A DNA stretch of 64,000 nucleotides, from contig JADJFC010000006.1 of assembly GCA_016708785.1 (NCBI GenBank), positions 186,001-250,000 of the forward strand, given 5' to 3'. Positions 43,747 through 52,416 of this stretch are shown piece by piece. A program made the position numbers and the translations under genes. Origin of the DNA: Bacteroidota bacterium. GTDB lineage: Bacteria > Bacteroidota > Bacteroidia > AKYH767-A > 2013-40CM-41-45. The notes beneath the pieces were generated by a model that searched no databases, had not been told where the DNA came from, and saw only the letters and a list, made by a program, of their open reading frames with translations. Every line of letters begins with the position of its first letter. Position 1 is the first letter of the stretch.

Positions 43747-43754
43747 CAAACATA
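43747..43754 (-). promoter_or_regulatory. -7 element of pdxA (TATGTTTG)
   Basis: A perfect TAnnTTTG, 21 bp upstream of the ATG at 43725. It decides the start. Confidence 0.6.
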
Positions 43755-43813
43755 CCTTTTCGGGGTGACAAATTCAATGGAAATTACGCCCGAATGTGTT
43801 TGGAATTGTTATT

Positions 43814-43857
43814 TCCCGCAGAATTGCGCGGAATACGCAGAATAGCCGCAGAAAAAC
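43814..43857. repeat. CGCAGAATA-type array
   Basis: CGCAGAATTG, CGCGGAATA, CGCAGAATAGC, CGCAGAAAAA between pdxA and the hydrolase gene; it touches the hydrolase stop codon. Confidence 0.8.
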
Positions 43858-45110
43858 TAATTCTTGATAAACTTTCGTACTTCAGTTTTATCTTTGGTTT
43901 GAATGGAAACAAAATAGGTTCCACTCGAAAGTGAAGATAGATCAATTTTAGTTTTTGGTTCAGAAATGTTCAATAGCAACAATTCCTTTCCTGAAATATC
44001 ATTGATTCTGATTTTATCAATTTTACCTACATTATTTTTCAATGCAATACATAGTTCCGTTGAAACGGGGTTGGGATAAATTTCAAATGAACGTTCTATC
44101 TCACTTACTGTTGTATTCAAATTGAAAGTATTCGGCAATGGTTCAGGATCAGAAGGAGTGCAACCAAGTTGTGTGAATAAGAAATTACTTACGAAGCGGA
44201 CTGTGGTGTCCATATATGCAACGTTAGAATAATATGGAACATGTCCAGCACCGAAATAGGTATACATCTGATTGGTTTGCCCAATTGAATCTCCATAGGC
44301 GGCAATGGAATAACTTCCATCCACTTGCATAATTGGGAAAATGCCAAGTAGATTAATTACATCTGTTGCATAAGGAACAACATCATCAATGGTTCCGTGC
44401 ATAGACACAAAAGGAACATCCGTAATTTTTACCAACGTCTTATTGCCCAAAGCACCACAAAGATTTACGACAGCATTTACATCTGATGAGTAACCACTGT
44501 TTCCGCTATTCCCTTCCAGATCGCCTAAAATACTAGTGTCTATTGTCGCAGGCAATTCACTATATTCATTGAGGTATGCAAGATGTAATGCTGTAAATGC
44601 ACCGGCAGAACTTCCGCCTGCATAGATAATATTTGGATCGATCTGATAATCATTTGTTGTTGCAGCGTCTTTTCTGAAAAAACGTATTGCCGCTTTCATA
44701 TCCTGAACAGCTCTGTAGACAGTAGCTGTTGTATTAGCTTCATTATACGGGAATGCAATTCCTAATCTGTAATTGATCGTAGCGCAAACATATCCGCGTT
44801 TTGCAAAATGTTCGCAAAGTTGTTGAACATCCAGATCATTTTTTGTTCCGCTTAAAAAACTGCCGCCATGAGCCCAAACAATCAATGGACGCGCAGCCAT
44901 TGTATCGCCTTGCGGCTGATAAATATCCATTGTTAAAATAGTATTCACTCCATTGTAATCGAGATTCGCACCGAAGACTACATCATTCGTTGTATCTAAA
45001 CTTGAAAAAACTTCTGTATCGAATCGTGCTGACGAACAATCGACAAGTTGCGCACTCGATGTAAAATATCCTGAAAACAATATGGTGATAAGCGTAACGA
45101 TTTTTTTCAT
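43857..45110 (-). CDS. Secreted alpha/beta hydrolase with T9SS sorting domain
   Basis: 417 residues. Signal peptide (IVTLITILFSGYFTSSAQ). The catalytic parts are intact: oxyanion motif HGGSF (81-85), nucleophile elbow GGSSAG (165-170, S168), and Asp and His in HGTIDDVVPY and GAGHVPYY. The form matches carboxylesterase/feruloyl esterase-like (BD-FAE) enzymes. The last ~80 residues (FEIYPNPVSTELCIALK ... GTYFVSIQTKDKTEVRKFIKN) are a T9SS type A domain, so the enzyme works outside the cell, probably on plant or polymer esters. A paralog lies at 46628. Confidence 0.92.
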   Translation of the reverse strand: MKKIVTLITILFSGYFTSSAQLVDCSSARFDTEVFSSLDTTNDVVFGANLDYNGVNTILTMDIYQPQGDTMAARPLIVWAHGGSFLSGTKNDLDVQQLCEHFAKRGYVCATINYRLGIAFPYNEANTTATVYRAVQDMKAAIRFFRKDAATTNDYQIDPNIIYAGGSSAGAFTALHLAYLNEYSELPATIDTSILGDLEGNSGNSGYSSDVNAVVNLCGALGNKTLVKITDVPFVSMHGTIDDVVPYATDVINLLGIFPIMQVDGSYSIAAYGDSIGQTNQMYTYFGAGHVPYYSNVAYMDTTVRFVSNFLFTQLGCTPSDPEPLPNTFNLNTTVSEIERSFEIYPNPVSTELCIALKNNVGKIDKIRINDISGKELLLLNISEPKTKIDLSSLSSGTYFVSIQTKDKTEVRKFIKN

Positions 45111-45287
45111 GGTGTGGAGAATTTGGATGAAGATATGTTTTTTCCGTTATATAACAATACATCAGAAAATTCGCAAAAAAAATCCGTGGTCCTTTAGTTT
45201 GTATCGGCTATTTGATTTTAGAAGAATACAATTACAAGGACCTTTAAAATGGAATTAAAAAGTATTGTAATTTGTGAATAAGTTAAC

Positions 45288-45361
45288 CACATCAACAGGG
45301 GAACTTCATCCGTGGAAGAGGTTTTGAAGCCTATAAGGAGATTGACCCCCCTGTTGCTGTG
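45288..45361 (+). ncRNA. Candidate bridge RNA core of the IS110 element
   Basis: CACATCAACAGGGG (45288-45301) pairs with CCCCTGTTGCTGTG (45348-45361) at 13 of 14 positions, enclosing a 46-nt region with further hairpin potential (CTTC...GAAG). IS110-family elements encode a bridge RNA in the noncoding end, upstream of the transposase in the IS110 group, and this is such a region. Identification is inferred from position and fold only. Confidence 0.3.
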
Positions 45362-45430
45362 ACTAAAGCAAACTCAAATAGAAATTGAGACATTAAAGTC
45401 TATTATCAAGGGCTTGAGTATACTTTAGTT

Positions 45431-46468
45431 GTGGTTAATGATACATCTAAAACAAATTTACATGAAAAACATTACCAACACATTCTTGGGATTGATGTTT
45501 CAAAAAAACATTGGATCTTTCCTTGGTCATCGCCGGGACAAACAAAACGTTGTCTATGAACAGTTTGAAAACAATGCAAAATCGATTCGTCGAATTGGTT
45601 TGTGGTTAAAAAAGTACAATATTGAATGGGATCGGGTATTGGTCTGTATGGAATTCACAGGAATTTATAATCGCCCAATGCTGCAATTTTGCACGCTTAA
45701 AAAAATTGCAGTTTGGATGATCATGCCAATTGAGATCATTCGTTCGATGGAATTCAAAGAGGGAAAAACGATAAAATAGATTCTAAAAAAATAGCTATGT
45801 ATGCAATTCTGCATCATGACAAAATAAAAGTATGGCAGCCGGTGTCAAAGAATATAGTCTTGTTAAAGGATCTTCTCGCATTACGTCAGAGATTGATCAA
45901 GGTCAGCAAAATATTATTGCAACCGATAAATGAATTGAAAGCTATAAAAGATAAAGTTGCAGCAAAGAAACCAAAGTACATTGTAAATCGAGCATTGAGC
46001 AGCTCAAGAAGGAGCTTCACAAAACAGAAGCAAGAATAAAAGATTATAACAGAGGATGAAGTATTGCAAAAAAATTACAACCTGTTGCTAACTATCGGAA
46101 TTGGGGCTTATACAGCCTTAGATTTAGTCTGCTACACAAATAACTCGAATACTACCAAGAGGCTAAACAATTGGCTTGCTACGCTGGAACCGCTCCATTT
46201 GAACACTCCTCAGGAACTAGTGTTCGAGGAAAAACAAGAGTAAGTAAAATGGCTAACCAAAGTCTAAAGACCAACTTAACTTTAGGGGCTGGTCTGTAAT
46301 AAGAACAAAGGGGTTCTTGAGAAAATACTATGAAAGGAAACTTGACAAGGGAAGGCAAAAATGTTAGTAGTAAATGCTGTTCGGAATAAACTATTACATA
46401 TTGCTAGCGCGGTAATTAGAAATCAAATGCCGTTCGATAGGAATTATTCTAGCCCATTGGCTAGTTAA
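45431..46468 (+). pseudogene. IS110-family transposase, multiple frameshifts
   Basis: The frame from about 45431 reads HILGIDVSKKTLDLSLVIAG, the DEDD RuvC-like start of IS110 transposases. A frameshift near 45550 leads to VYEQFENNAKSIRRIGLWLKKYNI and CMEFTGIYN. Another near 45765 leads to GKNDKIDSKKIAMYAI and WQPVSKNIVLLKDLLALRQRLIK. Others occur near 46030 and 46150, after which QLACYAGTAPFEHSSGTSVRGKTRVSKMANQSLKT (C-terminal Tnp20-like part with the catalytic Ser region) can be read, and the end LVVNAVRNKLLHIASAV...SSPLAS. At least four frame breaks and in-frame stops mean it is inactive. Confidence 0.85.
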
Positions 46469-46507
46469 TTAAAAAAACGCTGGGGTATTGTTTTATAACA
46501 TAGAAAT

Positions 46508-46568
46508 CTCCTTGTGAACTTGTGATCTACGTGTTTAAAAAACACAAAGTACACAAGTTCACAAGGAG
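46508..46568. repeat. Inverted repeat related to 26934-27020
   Basis: CTCCTTGTGAACTTGTG (46508-46524) and CACAAGTTCACAAGGAG (46552-46568) are perfect 17-bp arms. The right arm continues as ACCACGGAAT, matching the CCACGGAAT of the 26934 element. Confidence 0.88.
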
Positions 46569-46589
46569 ACCACGGAATATTGAGGGATG

Positions 46590-46625
46590 CAATTCGAATT
46601 ACGAATTACGAATCTCTATTCACAG
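46590..46625. repeat. Heptad array, AATTACG type
   Basis: AATTCGA, ATTACGA, ATTACGA, ATCTCTA just downstream of the second hydrolase gene. Confidence 0.6.
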
Positions 46626-46627
46626 TA

Positions 46628-48184
46628 TTATTGCATCGAAACTCGTTTGCTAACGATTCCTTTATCAGTAGTAACGCGAACAATATAGATTCCATTGCTA
46701 AGATTTCCTCTCAGGAACGTTGATGATGATCCAGACAAATTATCTTTCTTCCAGATCGATCTTCCTGTGATATCAGAAAGTTCTACTGTTTTAATAGTCA
46801 GATTTGTTCCGTCTGCTGAAACAGTGAATTGAGAAGTTGAAGGGTTTGGATAAACCGCAACAATTTTATTCAATATTGATTCAGAGATTCCATCAGGAAG
46901 TCCTAAACAATAAACGATACGTGGATTTACATAGTTTTGAATTGTATCGATATATGCTAATGCTTTCGCTTTAGACATATCAGGATTAGTTCCTAAACCG
47001 TTCATATAAGCTTGAGTTCCTGCAGAAGCTGAAAGACCTACTGCTTGAGCATAAACTGTCAAAGCAGTTGAATCATACCACTCCCAAGGACCGGCTTCGC
47101 CCGGTGCAAATGGAGGTGTTGGACGAAGGAATGGGAATAGTCCATCTTCACCGCCATTATTATTATTCGCTGCCAATGTATATGGATCTGTGAAGCCAGC
47201 TAAATTGAAGCAAGCATTATTACCTAATAAATTTGATTTTGTGATCACAGTTTGGCTACCACTTACATCAACAACGAATTGAGGAGGTGTTGTTGGCACG
47301 TAAACCGGACCATCTCCATAAGGAGCAAATGGATCGTTTGTAACATGGAATGCAACCATTGGAGCATCACCTGCTTCTAACCAAGAACTATCACCTAGTG
47401 CACCACCCATGTTCAATACGAAACGAATGTTTGAGCTAAATCCAACGTGATTGTTTGGGTTATTAAATTGTGGAAGTCCACCGTAACCATCGAAATCACC
47501 TAATATAGCTTGATTCACATATGGCTGACCGATTTGGAAACCATAAGTTGCATTGTTAGTATTCGATAAGAATTTCGGAAGTTGAATTTCTGACGGCTTG
47601 TCTAATGTTGCATAAGCCATTGCAATGTATCCACCTGTACCTTGTCCTGCAAGTATGATATTATTCGTATCAACTGCATATGTATTTCCTGTATTCGAAA
47701 CATCTTCGTAGAAAAAACGAACACAAACTTTTGCATCTTGAATTGCACGATACACGGCTTGTAATAAAGTTCCTGTACGTACATCCTGATCAGGATCTGT
47801 TGGAACCCAACCTTGACGGTATGTTGCATTTGCTACTACATAACCGCGACGAGCAAATTGAGTACACATTTCTACAGCTGCAGAATCACTTTTTCCTCCT
47901 GTAGGATTTTGGTTAAACACAGCTGGGACAAAACTTCCTGTGTGAAGATAAACGATCAGCGGCCGAATTGGCTCAACATCACCAACTGGCTGATAGATAT
48001 CCATTTTAAGATCCTGTGCAGTTGGTGTTCCTGTAGGGAAAATGGTAATGTTGTTTCCGTAAGTTACGTTTGGTGTTACTGATACATCAGAAAACACTTC
48101 TGATAAATAACGTTGGGCATTCATAGTTTGCGCAGTGAAAAGCGCAAATGCCAACATCGATAGTTTTAGTAGATTTTTTTTCAT
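46628..48184 (-). CDS. Alpha/beta hydrolase-like T9SS protein, substituted nucleophile
   Basis: 518 residues with signal peptide (LSMLAFALFTAQTMNAQ), paralogous to the 43857 enzyme (shared MDIYQP, RPLIV, FARRGYV, AVYRAIQDAKVCVRFF). Where that protein has HGGSF and GGSSAG, this one has HTGSF (81-85) and GQGTGG (180-185), so the nucleophile S168 aligns with T183 and the oxyanion Gly is Thr. Hydrolysis by the usual mechanism seems unlikely; a binding or structural role is possible. A T9SS type A domain ends the protein (VYPNPSTSQFTVSADG ... GIYIVRVTTDKGIVSKRVSMQ). Confidence 0.88.
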   Translation of the reverse strand: MKKNLLKLSMLAFALFTAQTMNAQRYLSEVFSDVSVTPNVTYGNNITIFPTGTPTAQDLKMDIYQPVGDVEPIRPLIVYLHTGSFVPAVFNQNPTGGKSDSAAVEMCTQFARRGYVVANATYRQGWVPTDPDQDVRTGTLLQAVYRAIQDAKVCVRFFYEDVSNTGNTYAVDTNNIILAGQGTGGYIAMAYATLDKPSEIQLPKFLSNTNNATYGFQIGQPYVNQAILGDFDGYGGLPQFNNPNNHVGFSSNIRFVLNMGGALGDSSWLEAGDAPMVAFHVTNDPFAPYGDGPVYVPTTPPQFVVDVSGSQTVITKSNLLGNNACFNLAGFTDPYTLAANNNNGGEDGLFPFLRPTPPFAPGEAGPWEWYDSTALTVYAQAVGLSASAGTQAYMNGLGTNPDMSKAKALAYIDTIQNYVNPRIVYCLGLPDGISESILNKIVAVYPNPSTSQFTVSADGTNLTIKTVELSDITGRSIWKKDNLSGSSSTFLRGNLSNGIYIVRVTTDKGIVSKRVSMQ

Positions 48185-48256
48185 AGTCAGATTTTTGGTG
48201 TCGTAAAATTAAACAAAAAATAATGATAAAAAACATGATTAATATAATCATTCTAC

Positions 48257-48285
48257 AAAAAAGGCCCCAAATTTTGGAGCCTTTG
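48257..48285 (-). terminator. Intrinsic terminator of the TonB receptor gene
   Basis: AAAGGCCCCAAA and TTTTGGAGCCTTT form a near-perfect stem with a run of A on the left (U-tract on the minus strand), 20 bp after the receptor stop. Confidence 0.85.
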
Positions 48286-48304
48286 AACCTTACATAATTC
48301 CAGC

Positions 48305-51120
48305 CTAATTCAAAGTGACCAAAATTGAAGCATAAGCCAATCGGCCTACCAGCGGCCCACCATAAACTTCATAATGCATGTTATTCAACAAGTTGGATGC
48401 GCCTACTTTAAAGACAGACTTCAATTGCGGAACTTTTTTACTGATTTGCATGTCTACAACTTCGTAACTTTCTATCTCGCCGGTAAATTGCGGCGAGCCT
48501 TCAAAGAGAAATCCCTGTACCCATTTGTAGTTGATGTTGTAACTCCAGTTTGAAATTTTGATCTTGTTGAAAAGCATTGCTTCAATATCTCTTCCACCAA
48601 ATCCAAGATTGTATTTATTACGCGGTGTATTGTATGCAGGAATAATTGGATCATCGGAACCTTGTTTGTTGAGTTCATTCCATGAATAATTTCCATTGAT
48701 GCTAAAATATTTTCCAATGAAATAATTTAGTCCAATACTGAATCCTTGCGAACTTACTTTGTCTTGTGAATTGCTTGCAATTCTGAACACATCGTTCAAC
48801 TCAAGGAAATCACCACCAAATGGCGAAGTACTTGTAGTAACATCTGCTCCTACAATATAGCCGATAAAATCTGTATAGACACTATAGTAATAATTTGCAT
48901 CGGCATAAAGATTATCAGTCAATGAAGCACGATAACCAACTTCAATCGTCTTTACTTTTTCAGGCTTCACCGGACCAATATTGAAATAACTTAATTTATC
49001 CAGATCAGGAAACCCTGACAAATAATCTCGCAAAGATGGAATAGTTACAAGCGAATCGTAGCCCGTAATATTTCCAAGAAGTTTTGCTCGCCCAACATTG
49101 TAATATAAATATTGATCTGTTAAAGTTGGATTTCTGATCGCTGATGAAAACGAAAGTCGTACAACATTTTTCGGGTCAATCGTATAGACCAATGAAGCAG
49201 CCGGACTTAGCAGTAAATCGAAATTCTGATTTTTATCGGCACGAAGCGTAAGGTTGATCTTTAACTTATCCTCTAACACCTTTTTTTCCAGCCCGCCATA
49301 AAATCCAAATTCATAACTCTCAATTTTGCGTCCTGAAGTATCACTGAAAATTGTACCATCACTTTGCGGAAGATACTTTCTGTAGTTTCCTCCAATTATT
49401 ACATCTCCAAACTTCGGAGTAAGTTTATACTCACCTTGAACGTGTACCAATCGCGACTTATCATAGAACCTTGATCCTCCTTCTGTAAATGATCTGCTGG
49501 ATGTAATACATTGAAGAGTGAATCGAATCGTTGTGTTCCAGGCTCGTAAAACGGAACTGCTTTTTGAGAAACACTGGTAAAATCATCTGCATATTCACGA
49601 GAATTATTATGATAGAGCTGAAGTGAATCATAATAATTAGCCAGCAGAAATGGATTAATTGATGCAGTATATTCAGCAAATAACTGATCGTAATTCGGAT
49701 CACTTGGCGAAGGTGCCTGAGGGTACCCTGGAAAATTGCTTTCCCTGACAAAATATCGATTCTGTGACAAAGACCAAAAACCAACATAGTTAGTACTCCA
49801 TACATAGTCAGATTTTGATGCCTGTTGCAAAAGCAATGCAGTAAAATATGCATCATATGATTTACCTGCATCTTCATTCGTAGTATACGCTCTGATAAAG
49901 AACTTATTTTCTTTTCTATATTCAATCCGATTTTGAAAAAACAAAATGTCTTTCAAACTAAATCTGTTGTCGCCTTGATAAACAGTAGTACCTGCCCCAA
50001 AAGCAGAATTGAAAATTATTTCATTCTTAGATTTTGTTTTGTAATGAAGCGCCAAAGATGATTTAAAATTTTCTGTATTGTAATCGACCAAGTCATTTTC
50101 AGCATATCCCGTACGATAATAAGTCATAACACCCGGTCGGATCCTTGGAACTGAATTATAATTACTTGTTGCATAGTATTCATCGCCATAAACATTTACA
50201 GCATCATAACCACCCGGATTTCCCGGACCATCAGGTGAGTCCGGAGTAGCGCTCATATTATTTGCCTGCCAGTCATTTGCTTTCATGTAGAAGAGATTCA
50301 ATTTGTATGCGAATCGTTCATTACCGCTTTTATCTTTAAAAACTTGCGACCAGCGCACAGCAGTTTCGACAAGATTTCTTTCGCCGACTTTAAATGAAAC
50401 TTCCAGTCCCGGTTTTACAAACGGACTTCTGGTCGTCATTGCAATTACACCATTGAATGCATTCGGACCATAATACGCAGAACTCGCGCCTGCGATCAGA
50501 TCGACTTTCAATACATCAAGTTCACTTGACCCCAAGAAATTTCCCAATGAAAAATTTAATCCCGGCGATTGATTATCGACTCCATCGATAAGCTGCAATG
50601 AACGCACCGGTGAAGTGCTATTGAATCCGCGGGTATTGACAATTGTAAATCCGAGTGATGCACTCGTAAGATCGACACCTTTCAATGTTCCTAATGCTTC
50701 GTAAAAAGAATTCTGTGCGCTTTGTTTGATGGCAATCATGTCGATACTCTCAACAGTAAGCGGCGCTTCTTTTTGTTTTTCGGAAACGCGACTACCTGTA
50801 ATGGTCACATCTTTCAATTCAACTTTCTTGGAAGACAATTTGAATGTGACTGGCTTTGAAAAATCGGTAACGACAATTTCGGAAGAACTGTAACCAACCG
50901 ATGCAACTAAAATGGTAACCGGGGCTTGTTGCCCGCTTACCGACAATTCAAATTTACCGTCAATATCTGTGCTAGTCCCAATAGAAGTTCCTTTGATAGA
51001 CACAGATGCACCGATGATACTTTCGCCCGTAGAATTATCTTTGATTACGCCGCTGATCTTTTGGGCATTTGCTGCAATTGAAACAAATAACAAACCAACC
51101 ACTAGTAGAATATTCCGCAT
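48305..51120 (-). CDS. TonB-dependent receptor, frameshifted
   Basis: Two overlapping frames. From ATG at 51120: signal peptide, CarboxypepD_reg-like domain (KISGVIKDNSTGESIIGASVSIKGTSIGT, about 20-105), plug (VTITGSRVSEKQKEAPLTVESI ... NTRGFNSTSPVRSLQLIDGVDNQSPG), and barrel strands to NVLHPADHLQ. After one missing base near 49480 the frame EGGSRFYDKSRLVHVQGEYKLTPKFGDV continues the barrel to 48305. Restored length is 938 residues. SusC/FecA-like importer of an unknown ligand in the outer membrane; no SusD partner is adjacent. The break may be a sequencing error. Confidence 0.9.
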
Positions 51121-51142
51121 CTTTTCTCTTTGTCTTTGGTAT

Positions 51143-51150
51143 CAAACCTA
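51143..51150 (-). promoter_or_regulatory. -7 element of the TonB receptor gene (TAGGTTTG)
   Basis: A perfect TAnnTTTG, with TTG 20 bp upstream as a possible -33, 22 bp before the receptor ATG. Confidence 0.6.
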
Positions 51151-51225
51151 GGTTATTAGTGTGAAATAATCAAGGTTTAATGCGGAAATGTTTTAACATT
51201 TTTTGCGTGGGAAAGGGTAAAAAAA

Positions 51226-51283
51226 ATGGTTTAAAAAGTTTAATGGGTTAAATGCGATTGTCAAATTAAACTCTTTAAACCAT
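51226..51283. repeat. Inverted repeat, GTTTAAAAA type
   Basis: 19-bp arms (51226-51244 and 51265-51283) with one mismatch, built from 9-bp units around GTTTAA. Relative at 55266-55329. It lies in the divergent gap between the TonB receptor and T9SS genes, which otherwise holds the -7 element at 51143. Confidence 0.85.
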
Positions 51284-51416
51284 TTGAACCAACAAATCCA
51301 CCTCAAAAGTTTTAAAGGAATTTACTTTTGCATTATTTAAAATTATTTTCAATTTAACACTTCCAATTAGAATAATAGTTTACTTTGGTATCGTTGAATC
51401 TTTTAATTGAATTTTT

Positions 51417-52406
51417 ATGATGCTTTACAATTATTCTTCTGCACTCTTTTTAACTGTCAGATATGCATATATTTTACTTATTCTCACCGTTAATCCAATT
51501 TCTGCATTTTCACAAAATTATGTTCCGAATCCGAGTTTTGAGGAAATCGATACTTGTCCAAGTGATTTAAATTATTTCGAGAAAGCTGTTGGCTGGAGAA
51601 GTATTTTAAATACTCCAGACTTATTTAACAATTGTTCCCAGGGGAGAGTTTCAATTCCAACAAATCAATTTGGTTATCAAGAATTAAAGCCGAATAGTGG
51701 TTTTAGCTATGCAGGTTTAGCAAGTGGTATTGGCTCAAGTGGTCTATATAACGAAATAATAGGAATTAAACTAAATGAAACATTAATTTCAGGACAAAGG
51801 TATTTTTTATCGTTTGACTTTTCATCTGGTTTCAATGTTAATGGTCAAGTAAATTGTCAATGTTTTGTTAATAAGCTGGGTGTAAAATTTCTAACTCATT
51901 TCGAAGATACAAATAATATTTCCCAAACAATAATTAATAATACTGCAACTTTATTTTCAGATTCTGTATTAAGCGACACATCAAACTGGTTGACATTTTC
52001 AGGAAGCTTTATAGCTGACTCTTCATATTCTTATTTATTGATAGGTAATTTTTTCACACAAGACTCCATGACGTTTAATTGCATTGATGTATCTTCTTCC
52101 ATTTCATATACATATTTAGATAATATTTGTCTATCACAGAATTTAAATGATTGCAATGGTATAATTGCTGACACTAAATTGTGCTCGTTTAACTTGTTTC
52201 CAAATCCAAGTTCAGGTAAATTTTCAATACACAGTGATGAGCAATATTTCAATAATAGTATCGCTAAAGTTTATAATTCAATTGGAGAACTAATTTTAAA
52301 GCAAAATATGAAAGGAGGTGAAAATATTTTCGATTTTAGTAATTTGAACAGTGGACTTTATTTAATTGTATTGAATGAATGTATTCTTAAAATAACTTTA
52401 TACTAA
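51417..52406 (+). CDS. Secreted protein with T9SS type A sorting domain
   Basis: 329 residues. A hydrophobic signal (YAYILLILTVNPISAFSQ) precedes NYVPNPSFEEIDTCPSDLNYFEKAVGWRS, the start of a galactose-binding-like jelly roll seen in many secreted Bacteroidota proteins. The C-terminal ~75 residues (FNLFPNPSSGKFSIHS ... SGLYLIVL) are a T9SS domain, short at its end. It is AT-richer than its neighbours. It lies 10 bp before the S74-containing gene and is probably co-transcribed. Confidence 0.8.
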   Translation: MMLYNYSSALFLTVRYAYILLILTVNPISAFSQNYVPNPSFEEIDTCPSDLNYFEKAVGWRSILNTPDLFNNCSQGRVSIPTNQFGYQELKPNSGFSYAGLASGIGSSGLYNEIIGIKLNETLISGQRYFLSFDFSSGFNVNGQVNCQCFVNKLGVKFLTHFEDTNNISQTIINNTATLFSDSVLSDTSNWLTFSGSFIADSSYSYLLIGNFFTQDSMTFNCIDVSSSISYTYLDNICLSQNLNDCNGIIADTKLCSFNLFPNPSSGKFSIHSDEQYFNNSIAKVYNSIGELILKQNMKGGENIFDFSNLNSGLYLIVLNECILKITLY

Positions 52407-52416
52407 ATAAAAAACT

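Larger units (their letters stand above)
45146..46499 (+). mobile_element. IS110-family element, decayed
   Basis: Encloses an IS110-type transposase in several frames. Imperfect inverted ends bracket it: GTTATATAACAATAC at 45146-45160 and GTATTGTTTTATAAC at 46485-46499, matching at 14 of 15 positions when inverted. IS110 elements generally lack terminal inverted repeats, so the ends are uncertain. The total of about 1.35 kb fits the family. The 270 bp before the transposase holds a structured region (45288-45361). Confidence 0.55.

Noticed and set aside
45429..46039. Two short intact genes in the IS region
   Set aside because: They are pieces of one frameshifted IS110 transposase.
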